From Leptobacterium flavescens (GTDB lineage: Bacteria; Bacteroidota; Bacteroidia; Flavobacteriales; Flavobacteriaceae): DNA of 64,000 bases. The position numbers and the translations under genes were made by a program. Below, one piece after another: positions 19,427 through 28,692 of this stretch (position 1 is its first letter; each line of letters starts with the position of its first letter). The notes under the pieces were generated by a model. It saw only the letters and a program-made list of their open reading frames with translations. It was not told the origin of the DNA and made no database searches. The stretch spans positions 1-64,000 of the forward strand of contig NZ_JAABOO010000003.1 of NCBI RefSeq assembly GCF_010671605.1, written 5' to 3'.

Positions 19427-21298
19427 ATGTTTGATAAGGAATATGATGTAATTGTTGTTGGTGGGGGGCATGCCGGTTCTGAAGCTGCAGCCGCTGCTGC
19501 CAACATGGGTTCTAAAACCCTTCTGATTACCATGAATCTTCAAAATATTGCTCAGATGTCATGCAACCCGGCTATGGGGGGTATTGCTAAAGGGCAAATC
19601 GTGAGAGAGATCGATGCCCTTGGAGGCTATAGCGGAATCGTAACAGACAGGACCGCCATACAGTTTAAGATGCTCAACAAATCTAAGGGACCCGCCATGT
19701 GGAGTCCGAGAGCCCAAAGCGACAGAATGCGTTTTGCTGAGGAGTGGAGATTTATGCTCGAGCAAACTCCAAACCTAGATTTCTATCAGGAAATGGTATC
19801 AGGATTACTGGTTGAAAACGGAAAAATAAGAGGAGTAAGAACATCGCTCGGAATAGAAGTAAAAGCGCAAACCGTAGTATTGACCAACGGGACTTTTCTA
19901 AACGGACTAATACATATTGGTGAAAAACAATTCGGTGGTGGAAGGGCAGGAGAAAGAGCCTCCACAGGTATTACGGAAGACCTGGTTTCTTTTGGTTTTG
20001 ATTCCGGAAGAATGAAGACCGGAACACCTCCAAGAGTTGACGGACGTTCTCTGGATTACAGTAAAATGAAAGAGGAACCCGGAGATATAAATCCGGATAA
20101 ATTCTCTTATTCCAATGTTACATCCGCACTTAAAGAACAGCGCTCCTGTCATATGACCTATACCAGTAAACAGGTACATGAATTACTGCAGGAAGGCTTT
20201 GATCGTTCTCCTATGTTCAACGGAAGAATCAAGAGTATCGGTCCACGATATTGTCCCTCGATCGAGGATAAAATAAATCGCTTTGCAGACAAAGACAGAC
20301 ATCAGATCTTTGTGGAACCCGAAGGATGGAATACGGTAGAAGTATATGTAAATGGCTTCTCAACTTCCCTTCCGGAGGATGTACAATTTAAAGCGCTTCG
20401 TGCGGTAGAAGGATTTGAAAATGTAAAATTCTTCCGCCCGGGATATGCTATAGAATACGATTATTTTCCGCCCACACAATTAAAGCACAGTCTCGAAACA
20501 AAGCTTATAGAAGGACTGTATTTTGCTGGACAAATTAACGGAACTACGGGTTATGAAGAAGCAGCTTCTCAGGGGCTGATTGCAGGAATAAATGCCAGTC
20601 TTAAGATACAGGAAAAGGATCCTTTTATTCTAAAAAGGAATGAAGCTTACATCGGAGTACTTATAGATGATCTTATTACCAAGGGTACCGAAGAGCCATA
20701 CCGAATGTTTACCTCCAGGGCAGAATACAGAACTTTACTCAGACAGGATAATGCAGATTTCAGACTGACACCTGTGTCTTATGAATTAGGTTTAGCTAAA
20801 GAAGACAGGATGCGTCGTATGGAAAAAAAGAAGAAACAATCGGATGCTTTTGTTCAGTTTTTCAGAGAAACCAGCATCAAACCTGAAGAGGCAAATCCAA
20901 TTCTCGAACAGGTAAATTCTTCTCCGATGAAACAATCAGATAAGATGTTCAAGGTGTTTTCCAGACCCAATGTTACGCTCGAAGCTCTGAGTACTATTCC
21001 AGCTGTTTCCAATTATATTTCCGAAAACGAACTGGACAAAGAGGTGATGGAGCAAACAGAAATTGAAGTAAAATATGCCGGCTATATTCAAAAGGAAAAG
21101 AACAATGCGGACAAGCTAAGCAGGTTGGAGGATATAAAAATTCCTGAGAATTTCGACTACGACAAACTCAAATCCCTGTCGTATGAAGCCCGTGAAAAAC
21201 TAAAAAAAATCCGACCGGTTAGTCTATCTCAGGCATCGAGAATTAGTGGAGTTTCTCCAAACGACATAAGTGTAATGTTGGTTTATATGGGAAGATAA
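19427..21298 (+). CDS. mnmG: tRNA uridine-5-carboxymethylaminomethyl modification enzyme
   Basis: MnmG (GidA) is an FAD enzyme which with MnmE installs the cmnm5 group on U34 of certain tRNAs. The 623 residues match the family. The dinucleotide-binding motif is VVGGGHAGSEAA at residues 10-21, and family signatures SCNPAMGGIAKGQIVREIDALGG (about 45), the FAD-site TGTPPRVDGRS and GQINGTTGYEEAASQG are visible; the C-terminal helical domain that binds MnmE is complete. The gene is bracketed by two parS-like sites 1.94 kb apart. In many bacteria gidA lies near the replication origin. Confidence 0.97.
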   Translation: MFDKEYDVIVVGGGHAGSEAAAAAANMGSKTLLITMNLQNIAQMSCNPAMGGIAKGQIVREIDALGGYSGIVTDRTAIQFKMLNKSKGPAMWSPRAQSDRMRFAEEWRFMLEQTPNLDFYQEMVSGLLVENGKIRGVRTSLGIEVKAQTVVLTNGTFLNGLIHIGEKQFGGGRAGERASTGITEDLVSFGFDSGRMKTGTPPRVDGRSLDYSKMKEEPGDINPDKFSYSNVTSALKEQRSCHMTYTSKQVHELLQEGFDRSPMFNGRIKSIGPRYCPSIEDKINRFADKDRHQIFVEPEGWNTVEVYVNGFSTSLPEDVQFKALRAVEGFENVKFFRPGYAIEYDYFPPTQLKHSLETKLIEGLYFAGQINGTTGYEEAASQGLIAGINASLKIQEKDPFILKRNEAYIGVLIDDLITKGTEEPYRMFTSRAEYRTLLRQDNADFRLTPVSYELGLAKEDRMRRMEKKKKQSDAFVQFFRETSIKPEEANPILEQVNSSPMKQSDKMFKVFSRPNVTLEALSTIPAVSNYISENELDKEVMEQTEIEVKYAGYIQKEKNNADKLSRLEDIKIPENFDYDKLKSLSYEAREKLKKIRPVSLSQASRISGVSPNDISVMLVYMGR

Positions 21299-21302
21299 TC
21301 GC

Positions 21303-21326
21303 GTTTTGTTCCACGTGGAACAAAAC
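21303..21326. promoter_or_regulatory. parS-like palindrome 2 (24-bp perfect)
   Basis: The central 16 bp TGTTCCACGTGGAACA (21307-21322) are a perfect palindrome, and the symmetry extends to 24 bp (21303-21326). It lies just after the mnmG stop. It could also form a hairpin, but the lack of a T tract speaks against a terminator. A DnaA-box-like TTATCAACA follows at 21340-21348. Confidence 0.78.
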
Positions 21327-21549
21327 AAAAAACAGATGCTTATCAACAAAATCCGTATACTTGTTCACCCGTTTTTTCATAGTATCTTTTGCTAAAAAAG
21401 ACAAAGTTTACAGCTAAATATAGTTTTGAAAAAGTGGAAAGATCATTTATCAGTCTAATTTATTTTAAAAATAGCCATTAGGAATATTCCTTCAAAACAA
21501 GATTAACTACTATCTTTAAACCGGAAAACTAAGAATACAATTTACCTTA

Positions 21550-22404
21550 ATGACAGCTTCAAAAAATACCGCCGATCCATTTCTTATATGTAAAGACCAT
21601 ACCGTTTCGGGAGAAGAATTTCAACTTCTTTACGATACGGAATACGATATGCTGATCACTCATCCGCAACCTTCCATAGATAAGCTGCCTTCATATTATA
21701 AAAGTGAAGACTATATTTCTCATACCGATTCCAGTAGAAACCTCTTTGAATATATTTACCAAAAAGTAAAATCCTATGCTCTTCGTAAAAAACTGGGACT
21801 TATAAATTCTCTTCAACCCGAAGGAGGAAATCTTCTGGACCTGGGAGCAGGAACCGGCGACTTTTTACACACAGCCAAAAAGGGAGGATGGAATATTTTG
21901 GGAACCGAACCCGATGCAGATGCCAGGAAGCTCGCTCTCGAAAAAGGAGTGGAACTTCATCTCAGTTCCGAATTATTTCCCGGGAAACATTTTCATATCA
22001 TAAGTATGTGGCATGTGCTGGAACATGTTTCCGATCTTCAAAAACAGACCCGGGAATTGAAGCGTCTTTTACATCCGGAAGGAACATTACTGATAGCTGT
22101 TCCGAATTACAAATCTCTTGATGCAAAAATTTACGGAGCTCATTGGGCCGCTTATGATGTTCCACGACATCTATGGCATTTTTCACAATCTTCGATTTCC
22201 GCACTTATGAAACAAGAAGATCTTATGGTTGAAAAAGTGCTTCCCATGAAATTTGATTCTTATTACGTGAGTCTGCTTTCCGAAAAATACAAAAGTGGTA
22301 AAATGAATTTTTTGAAGGCTTTTATCAACGGATTTCGATCAAACAGGAGTGCAAAACGCAGTGGGGAATATTCCTCCCTCATTTATGTGATTAAAAACAG
22401 CTAA
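21550..22404 (+). CDS. Class I SAM-dependent methyltransferase
   Basis: The 284-residue protein has the Rossmann motif I LLDLGAGTGDFL (about residues 95-106), an acidic motif at the end of strand 2 (GTEPDADARKLA), and the WHVLEHVSDL motif typical of Methyltransf_23-type enzymes. The N-terminus before the domain (DHTVSGEEFQLLYDTEYDMLITHPQP) resembles the zinc-ribbon-like lead of small-molecule or polysaccharide methyltransferases but lacks a full cysteine set. The substrate is not evident. The upstream 250 bp contain parS-like site 2. It is monocistronic by spacing. Confidence 0.85.
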   Translation: MTASKNTADPFLICKDHTVSGEEFQLLYDTEYDMLITHPQPSIDKLPSYYKSEDYISHTDSSRNLFEYIYQKVKSYALRKKLGLINSLQPEGGNLLDLGAGTGDFLHTAKKGGWNILGTEPDADARKLALEKGVELHLSSELFPGKHFHIISMWHVLEHVSDLQKQTRELKRLLHPEGTLLIAVPNYKSLDAKIYGAHWAAYDVPRHLWHFSQSSISALMKQEDLMVEKVLPMKFDSYYVSLLSEKYKSGKMNFLKAFINGFRSNRSAKRSGEYSSLIYVIKNS

Positions 22405-22601
22405 AATCCAATTTAAAGCCATTTCACGGCTTTTCACCGCCTTCCCGCTGTCATATCATCAGCCTTTTTAAATACGCTCTCATGCTCCTTTATACGGCTT
22501 CAATAAAATAAAGATAATTTATCGCGTTATAATTTTACAATAAGTATTCTTTATATTATAAAGTCCATGTATAAAACCAAACATTTTCGCCCTGACTTTC
22601 A

Positions 22602-22609
22602 TATTTTTG
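22602..22609 (+). promoter_or_regulatory. -7 element for the OmpH-like gene
   Basis: TATTTTTG matches TAnnTTTG 22 bp before the ATG at 22632. Confidence 0.5.
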
Positions 22610-22631
22610 CGATCAACATAATATTTACAAA

Positions 22632-23141
22632 ATGAAAAAAATAGTTTTGGGGATTTTAATGACTGCTTCATTAATTTCCTGTCAGCAGGAAAAAAATGCC
22701 TTTATACATAACACGACCCTGATCAATGATTATGAAGAACGAAAAGAGATAGAGGCAAAATTTAAAAAGAAGGTGGAGGCTTTCCAGAAAAAAACAGATA
22801 GTCTTTCACAGTTGTTTCAGATAGAAGCTACCGAATTCCAAAATCAGGCTGCCAAGCTTCCGCAACAAAAAGCTCAGGAGCGTTATAATGAATTATTGCA
22901 AAAGCAACAATTCATGCAACAGCAACTAGGTCTTGAAGAACGTCAGATCCAGCAGGAGAGTCAGACAGAGATCGATTCCCTGATCAGCAAAGTACGAAGG
23001 TTTATTAAAGACTACGGAAAGAAAAACGGCTATACCTATATCTGGGGTGCTAACGAAGCAGGAAGTGTTTTATACGGCCAGGAAGGGAAAGACATTACAC
23101 AGGAAGTTCTTAAAGCTCTGAACGATTCCTATAAAAAATAA
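22632..23141 (+). CDS. OmpH/Skp-like periplasmic chaperone, lipoprotein
   Basis: The 169-residue protein begins with a lipoprotein signal (MKKIVLGILMTASLISCQQ; Cys at 18 follows the LIS box). The body is a long charged helical hairpin (about 30-125; EERKEIEAKFKKKVEAFQKK and a Gln-rich return helix) followed by a small domain with GYTYIWGANEAGSVLYG, the usual C-terminal motif of Bacteroidota OmpH proteins. Skp-like proteins hold unfolded outer-membrane proteins in the periplasm. This copy is unlinked to bamA, and its lipid anchor suggests a membrane-tethered paralogue. A parS-like site and a bidirectional terminator follow. Confidence 0.85.
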   Translation: MKKIVLGILMTASLISCQQEKNAFIHNTTLINDYEERKEIEAKFKKKVEAFQKKTDSLSQLFQIEATEFQNQAAKLPQQKAQERYNELLQKQQFMQQQLGLEERQIQQESQTEIDSLISKVRRFIKDYGKKNGYTYIWGANEAGSVLYGQEGKDITQEVLKALNDSYKK

Positions 23142-23143
23142 AT

Positions 23144-23159
23144 TGTTTCACATGAAACC
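23144..23159. promoter_or_regulatory. parS-like site 3 (imperfect)
   Basis: TGTTTCACATGAAACC differs from the consensus parS TGTTTCACGTGAAACA at one central and one terminal base. It starts 2 bp after the OmpH-like stop, about 1.84 kb from site 2. Confidence 0.6.
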
Positions 23160-23161
23160 AT

Positions 23162-23195
23162 AAAAAAACCCTGACCGTGAAGTCAGGGTTTTTTA
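23162..23195. terminator. Bidirectional terminator between OmpH-like and LysE genes
   Basis: A 13-bp stem (23163-23175 with 23182-23194; core ACCCTGAC/GTCAGGGT) with a six-base loop is flanked by A and T tracts. It lies between convergent genes. Confidence 0.88.
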
Positions 23196-23209
23196 TTTCT
23201 ATTTTGTTT

Positions 23210-23884
23210 CTATTGTGTTCTTATCTTTTCAATTCCGTCCTGTATATTGAGTCTGTCCTTAGGCAGGAAGCCTTTAACGATCAATACCGCTCCACAGAGC
23301 ACCAGGATGATCCCCAGCATTTTTTTAATGATCAGGATCCTCTTAGGAGTTAGTTTTTTCTTAAGTCGCTTAGCCAGTAAGATCTTAAACATATCCGTTA
23401 TAAAGTAGGTTGCCAGCATAGCCCCAAAGAAAACCATAAACCTGTTCGGGTCATTATCCAGGTTCGGGCCGACAATTACAATAACCCCCAGCCAGAACAC
23501 CAGGACCCCAATATTGATAAAATTAATTAGAAAGCCCTTTATCATCAGGCCGGGATAGTTTGTCCTTTTGACATTTACAGCCTGGGTTTCACTGCAGATC
23601 TCCTTGGGTTTCTTCAGAAAGGTGATCAGTCCGTATACAAGAAGTATCATCCCTCCAAAGACATAGAGTCCGGGTTGATTGCTTAAATTCTCCAATAACT
23701 GAAAACTACTGAAATACGCCAGGAAAAGGAAGATAACATCGGCTACTATCACTCCGAAGTTAAAAGCGAGAGCCGCCCTGAATCCTTTTAGGGCACTGGT
23801 TTCGAGTAAAACAAAAAAAACAGGCCCTATCATAAAACTCAAAAAAAAGCCAAGTGGAATAGCAGCCTGTATATCTTCAAACAT
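23210..23884 (-). CDS. LysE family amino-acid exporter
   Basis: The 224-residue protein has six hydrophobic segments, starting IQAAIPLGFFLSFMIGPVFFVLLETSALKGFRAALAFNFGV in outline, the entry motif of the LysE/RhtB superfamily (PGPxFF-type, here GPVFFVLLE). A positively charged cytoplasmic loop (KKPKEI) separates the two halves. Members export amino acids or their analogues using the proton gradient. The substrate cannot be read from sequence. The gene precedes a DUF2807 gene on the same strand with a 65-bp gap between them. Confidence 0.85.
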   Translation of the reverse strand: MFEDIQAAIPLGFFLSFMIGPVFFVLLETSALKGFRAALAFNFGVIVADVIFLFLAYFSSFQLLENLSNQPGLYVFGGMILLVYGLITFLKKPKEICSETQAVNVKRTNYPGLMIKGFLINFINIGVLVFWLGVIVIVGPNLDNDPNRFMVFFGAMLATYFITDMFKILLAKRLKKKLTPKRILIIKKMLGIILVLCGAVLIVKGFLPKDRLNIQDGIEKIRTQ

Positions 23885-23949
23885 ATATTATTTTACTCTT
23901 TAAGACAATTTAAAAATAATTTGATAAACGGAAACCATAGGGGCAAAAA

Positions 23950-24624
23950 TTATTGCTCAATGATCTTACCTCCTAAAAATCTTTTCTTGTCAATGACTTT
24001 AGGGTTTCCATAAATGCGAATTGTTCCTCCGGCCTTTACCGAAGCCTTCACATATTCGGAAGCGTTGATGTAAGCAGTTCCCCCGGCATTTACCGTAACG
24101 GAGGTTTGTTCCGTAACCAGGCGATCCCCTTCGTAATTACCTCCGGTATTTACCGTAATAGTCTGATTAATGGCATCTCCTATGGCCTCGATCTTTCCAC
24201 CGGTAACCGATTTAACGATCAGGCGTTGTACATCCGTCTTTACATCTATCTCTCCCCCTTCCTGGGCTCTCAGTTCCAGACTTACTTCTTCTATCACATC
24301 ATCTCCTTTAATAGACGCATTTTCGTTTACGTCAAGCAAGGTGAGTCTTCCGTTGTAATATACCGTTGCAAATGTTCTATATCCACTGAAGATCTTATCG
24401 ATCTCCATTCTGATCTTCAGGCGGCCGTTATTATTTACTACCGCTACCTTATCACTGTCCTCTCCGCTAACGACTACTTTATTCTGATCGGATTTTACCA
24501 GATTAACAGAAATTCCGTCAAAAACCTTCAGCTCGTCAAACTTTCCCGTTTCCTTTTCCAGTTTCCCCTGGGCGAAAACGGTTGTGCTTAATAGCACTAC
24601 TACTAACTTTATTACTGTCTTCAT
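23950..24624 (-). CDS. Head GIN domain (DUF2807) secreted protein
   Basis: The 224-residue protein starts with a signal peptide (MKTVIKLVVVLLSTTVFAQG). The rest is a right-handed beta-helix-like array: FDGISVNLVKSD near residue 40 is the DUF2807 entry motif, and later rungs read GGEIDVKTDVQ, GGKIEAIGDA, GGNYEGDRLV, GGTAYINASEYV and GGTIRIYGNPKVIDKK. Such proteins are common in Bacteroidota and are exported; the function is unknown, with adhesion or envelope roles only presumed. Confidence 0.85.
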   Translation of the reverse strand: MKTVIKLVVVLLSTTVFAQGKLEKETGKFDELKVFDGISVNLVKSDQNKVVVSGEDSDKVAVVNNNGRLKIRMEIDKIFSGYRTFATVYYNGRLTLLDVNENASIKGDDVIEEVSLELRAQEGGEIDVKTDVQRLIVKSVTGGKIEAIGDAINQTITVNTGGNYEGDRLVTEQTSVTVNAGGTAYINASEYVKASVKAGGTIRIYGNPKVIDKKRFLGGKIIEQ

Positions 24625-24704
24625 TTCTTAAATTTTCTTTTTTAATAAGATAAGATTATCCTCAGATTGTTACAATTCTATGTATATAAACTTATGTTAA
24701 GTGT

Positions 24705-26903
24705 CTAACTGTACACTTCTTCCCTCTTACCTAAAAGTTCAAAATCGAGATGGCGTTTAATAAGATCGGTGCTCTTTACTTTAACAACAACCTCATCTCC
24801 AAGCTGATACATATTTTTGCTTTCCTCACCTACCAGGGCATATTGCTTCTCATCAAAATTATAGAAATCATCTTTAATTTCCCTGATCCTTATCATTCCT
24901 TCGCATTTATTTTCTATAATTTCAACATAGATCCCCCATTCGGTCACTCCAGAGATCACTCCCACGAATTCTTCATCCTGATGATCCTGCATAAAACGTA
25001 TCTGCATATACTTGATAGAATCTCTTTCGGCGTTGGCTGCAAGACTCTCCATATCGGAAGAGTGCCTGCACATTTCCTCATAGCTTTCCTGCTTGGCAGA
25101 TTCACCCTTATCCAGATAATGTTGTAGCAAACGGTGTACCAAAACATCCGGATATCTTCTAATGGGCGAAGTAAAATGCGTGTAATAATCAAAAGCCAAT
25201 CCGTAATGGCCTATATTCTCTGTCGTATAAACTGCTTTACTCATACTTCTGATAGCTAAAGTATCTACCAGATTCTGTTCTTTTTTTCCCTGAACTTCAC
25301 TCAGTAAATTGTTCAGAGAACTGGTAATGGTCTTTTTGCTCTTCATATTAAGGGCATAACCAAATCTGGAAATGACTCCCTGTAAAAGCATCAGTTTCTC
25401 TTCATCCGGCTCGTCGTGTATCCTGTATACAAAGGTAGGTTCAGGATTTCTTTTACCGATAAACTCCGCTACCTTTCTGTTGGCCAGCAGCATAAATTCC
25501 TCTATCAGCTTATTAGCATCTTTGGCTTCCTTAAAGAAAACACCCACCGGATCGTTTGCCTGATCCAAATGAAATTTAACTTCTATTTTATCAAAAGAAA
25601 TCGCTCCATCCCTCATTCGCTCCCCTCTCATTTTCTTGGCGAGTTCGTCCATTTTAAGAATGGCCTGCACAATAGTATCATCTACTTCGTACTCCCCTCC
25701 TCTTATAGAAACGGAATCATCTATTTTGTTGGTTCTGTTTTCAATGATATGCTGTGCCTCTTCGTAGGCAAACCGTTCATCAGAATAGGTAACTGTTCTT
25801 CCGAACCATTGTTTTAAGACCTCTGCTTTATCATTCATTTCAAATACTGCAGAAAAGGTGTATTTCTCTTCATGTGGACGCAAAGAACAGGCCTTATTGG
25901 AAAGCACTTCCGGAAGCATAGGCACTACCCTGTCTACCAGGTATACCGAAGTAGCTCTTCTGTAGGCTTCATCATCCAGGATCGTTCCGGGTTGAACATA
26001 ATGTGAAACATCAGCAATATGTATCCCTATTTCATAATTTCCGTTTTCCAGCTGCTCAAAAGAAAGTGCATCATCAAAGTCTTTTGCGTCTTTAGGATCT
26101 ATGGTAAAAGTAAGTGTCTTACGCATATCCCTTCTTTTTGCGATCTCCTTTTTACTGATCGAGGTATCCAACTGATTGGCAAAATGCTCTACTTCCAAAG
26201 GAAATTGATACGGTAAACCGTATTCGGCAAGGATAGCGTGTATTTCGGTATTGTGCTCTCCGGGTTTACCCAGGACTTCCGTTACATAACCATATGGCGA
26301 ATCTGCCTTATCGGGCCAGTCATTGATCTCTACCAGCACCTTATCTCCGTCCTTCGCCTTTCCTACCTTCTCTTTGGGAACAAAGATATCGGTATACATA
26401 CGAAGGTCCGTAGGCACGACAAAAGCAAAGTTCTTCTGCATCTGAACTATACCCACAAAAGAGGTTTTGGCCCTTTTAATAACCCTCATGATCTCCCCTT
26501 CCAGCTTTTTTCCTTTACGTCTGGGATACACATATACCTCTACTTCATCGTTGTGTAAGGCCTTGTTAAACTTATTGGCGGGAATAAAAACATCGTTCTC
26601 CAGCTCATCACAGATGACATAGGCATTTCCTCTAACATTGATATCAATAATTCCGGTAAAATAATTTTGAGATGGGATGGCTTTGTACTTACCTCTTTCT
26701 ACTTCCTCTATCTTCTTTTTTTCCTTGAGTTGAACCAGTCGTTTAATAAGTAGATTTCTTCCGCTGGCATCTGTAATTCCAAGTTTTGAGGCAATTTGTT
26801 TATAGTTGAAAGATTGGTTTTTATTTTGTTCTAGTACAGAAAATATTCCTTTTGTAATCTCGTATTTTTTATGTTTTTCAGCTCTCTTTTTCTTTCTTGA
26901 CAT
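24705..26903 (-). CDS. rnr: Ribonuclease R
   Basis: RNase R is a processive 3'-5' exoribonuclease that degrades structured RNA. The 732 residues include a basic N-terminus and a winged-helix HTH (about 15-65), two cold-shock OB domains (about 70-230), the RNB catalytic domain with TIDPKDAKDFDDALS at about 264-278 carrying the metal-binding aspartates, and a C-terminal S1 domain (about 640-720). A lysine-rich tail is short compared with E. coli. It is divergent from a small membrane protein gene; spacing suggests it is monocistronic. Confidence 0.96.
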   Translation of the reverse strand: MSRKKKRAEKHKKYEITKGIFSVLEQNKNQSFNYKQIASKLGITDASGRNLLIKRLVQLKEKKKIEEVERGKYKAIPSQNYFTGIIDINVRGNAYVICDELENDVFIPANKFNKALHNDEVEVYVYPRRKGKKLEGEIMRVIKRAKTSFVGIVQMQKNFAFVVPTDLRMYTDIFVPKEKVGKAKDGDKVLVEINDWPDKADSPYGYVTEVLGKPGEHNTEIHAILAEYGLPYQFPLEVEHFANQLDTSISKKEIAKRRDMRKTLTFTIDPKDAKDFDDALSFEQLENGNYEIGIHIADVSHYVQPGTILDDEAYRRATSVYLVDRVVPMLPEVLSNKACSLRPHEEKYTFSAVFEMNDKAEVLKQWFGRTVTYSDERFAYEEAQHIIENRTNKIDDSVSIRGGEYEVDDTIVQAILKMDELAKKMRGERMRDGAISFDKIEVKFHLDQANDPVGVFFKEAKDANKLIEEFMLLANRKVAEFIGKRNPEPTFVYRIHDEPDEEKLMLLQGVISRFGYALNMKSKKTITSSLNNLLSEVQGKKEQNLVDTLAIRSMSKAVYTTENIGHYGLAFDYYTHFTSPIRRYPDVLVHRLLQHYLDKGESAKQESYEEMCRHSSDMESLAANAERDSIKYMQIRFMQDHQDEEFVGVISGVTEWGIYVEIIENKCEGMIRIREIKDDFYNFDEKQYALVGEESKNMYQLGDEVVVKVKSTDLIKRHLDFELLGKREEVYS

Positions 26904-27041
26904 ATATCATTAATTGGTTTAGAAAAGTACGAATAAATATTGAAGTTCGGATTATCTTAAAAAAAGTTAAAAATTTATTAAAAAAAATGTAACATTTTGC
27001 TTTTGAAATCGTCTTTAATAATACCTAACTATGCAAAACAC

Positions 27042-27212
27042 GTGAAAAGAGTCTATAAAATAATCATCCTTTTTGTGGTCATTTTCCTGATCGGTGTATT
27101 TTCTTTTGCCGGTTATATCAACTATTCCCTGAAAAAAAATGACGAACTAAAAGCTGTAGACAGCAGTAAGACTTCCAAAAAAGGATCGGCTAAGACTACT
27201 TATCTTAATTAA
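27042..27212 (+). CDS. Small single-pass membrane protein
   Basis: The likely start is the GTG at 27042 (MKRVYKIIILFVVIFLIGVF), giving 56 residues; a TTG at 26997 would add 15 residues of unclear character. One membrane helix (about 5-25) is followed by a short polar tail ending KTSKKGSAKTTYLN. It lies 38 bp before a DUF2007 gene on the same strand and the two may be co-transcribed. No family is recognised, and small size keeps confidence moderate. Confidence 0.5.
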   Translation: MKRVYKIIILFVVIFLIGVFSFAGYINYSLKKNDELKAVDSSKTSKKGSAKTTYLN

Positions 27213-27250
27213 ATCTTTAGTAAATTAGATTGTATCAATATTTACAGTAA

Positions 27251-27493
27251 ATGGAAAATTTTATTGTAGTAGCTACATTTACCTACCCTTTTGAATACGC
27301 TGTTCTGAAGTTAATTTTGGAAGAGGAAGGTATCCCTTATGTTTTTGAAAATGAAACAATGGTTGCCATTACACCTTTTTATTCTAATGCCTTAGGAGGG
27401 ATAAAACTTAAAGTCCATAGAAAAGATGCTAAAGCAACCATTGAAATAATTAAAGACTTGGGGCAAAAAAATTCAAATCTTCGAATCGTTTAA
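27251..27493 (+). CDS. DUF2007 domain protein
   Basis: The 80-residue protein matches the DUF2007 'putative signal transducing protein' pattern: VVATFTYPFEYAVLKLILEEEGIPYVFENE, then GGIKLKVHRKDAKATIEII. It has a ferredoxin-like beta-alpha-beta layout and no membrane segment. It ends 5 bp from the convergent LRR gene. The function of the family is unproven. Confidence 0.8.
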   Translation: MENFIVVATFTYPFEYAVLKLILEEEGIPYVFENETMVAITPFYSNALGGIKLKVHRKDAKATIEIIKDLGQKNSNLRIV

Positions 27494-27498
27494 TTCAC

Positions 27499-28692
27499 CT
27501 ATTTTAGAAGAATTTTTTTGGTAAAGGTTCCAATTTCACTATTAATCTGAAGTACATAGACATTGCTTAATGCATTCCCCAGAGGAATAGTATTTTCACC
27601 TTCATTCAAGTCTCTACTTACCACAGCAACTCCCTGTAGGTTAATGATGTTAAGAGAGGCCTTACGGTCGCTATTAATATTTAAGGTTTTATCATTTCCA
27701 ATGAAGAAACTGAAAGTTCTGTCAAGAACCTCTTCAATGGCATTATCGTTTGCACTCTGAACACAGTTGGCAGAAAAATTAGCATCAAAATCCATATTCC
27801 ATCTTCCGGTAACACTTTTTGCATTATCAGAAACGATATCGTCATCTGCTGTAATACAGTTCAGACCAGGATTCCCTTCAGCTCTGAAGATCTGGAAATT
27901 AGCATTGTTACCATTTCTGATATTCAAAGATTCAAGCTTGTTATAAGCTACCAAAACCGCATACAAAGCTGTATTTGAAGAAAGGTCAAGATCGGTAATA
28001 CTGTTGTATAATACATTGATCTGTTGCAGGCTTGGGTTTGTATTTGTATTTAATCCGCTAAGGTTGTTATTACTTGCAGTAATCTGAACCAGCTCAGGAG
28101 AATTATCTACATTCAATGCAGACAAATTGTTGTACTCTGCGTTGATGATCTCCAGTAAAGGCGAATTACTAACATCTAAAGAAGTTAACTGGTTGTTCTG
28201 GCAATACAATTTTTCCAATTGCTTGTTATTTACCAGGTCAAGTTCTAAAAGATTATTATCGGCTGCAGCAAGGTAGGTAAGGTTCCTGTTGTTATACAGT
28301 ACTAATTCGGACAGCCTGTTGTTGTAAACGTTTAGCTTTTCCAGTTTTGCATTATTGGAAACATTAATAGAGCTAAGTTTGTTGTTGTATACACTTACTT
28401 CCTTTAAGTTAGTGTTCTGGCTAATGTCTAAAGAAGTAATATCATTTTCATCTGCTATTAAAACCTCAAGATTAGTAAAGGCTTCAATTCCGGAAAGATC
28501 CTTTATCCCTTTTCCGGATATATCCAGGTAACTTACCTGAGTCATATTCTCCATAGCAATCAATCCATCAGGATTTCCACTGTCATATCCAAGCTCAATA
28601 AGAACGTTTTCAAAGTTAGCATCTCGGATCTCTAAAGTCTGTGCATTTATTAGTGTCGTACATAATAAAAATGCGAAGTAAAGTTGTCTCAT
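27499..28692 (-). CDS. Leucine-rich repeat protein with type A T9SS sorting domain
   Basis: The 397-residue protein has a signal peptide (MRQLYFAFLLCTTLINAQ). From about residue 50 to 270 there are about ten leucine-rich repeats of about 21 residues (pattern LxxLDxSxNxxLxxLxxxNNxL), similar to internalin-like LRRs. The last 75 residues (RTFSFFIGNDKTLNI to GTFTKKILLK) match a type A (Por secretion) C-terminal sorting domain. It is therefore a probable cell-surface or secreted LRR protein. Upstream lies a 670-bp AT-rich region. Confidence 0.88.
   Translation of the reverse strand: MRQLYFAFLLCTTLINAQTLEIRDANFENVLIELGYDSGNPDGLIAMENMTQVSYLDISGKGIKDLSGIEAFTNLEVLIADENDITSLDISQNTNLKEVSVYNNKLSSINVSNNAKLEKLNVYNNRLSELVLYNNRNLTYLAAADNNLLELDLVNNKQLEKLYCQNNQLTSLDVSNSPLLEIINAEYNNLSALNVDNSPELVQITASNNNLSGLNTNTNPSLQQINVLYNSITDLDLSSNTALYAVLVAYNKLESLNIRNGNNANFQIFRAEGNPGLNCITADDDIVSDNAKSVTGRWNMDFDANFSANCVQSANDNAIEEVLDRTFSFFIGNDKTLNINSDRKASLNIINLQGVAVVSRDLNEGENTIPLGNALSNVYVLQINSEIGTFTKKILLK

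Noticed and set aside
21303-21326. The palindrome after mnmG considered as a terminator
   Set aside because: No T tract follows on either strand, and the core matches a parS variant seen again at 19366.
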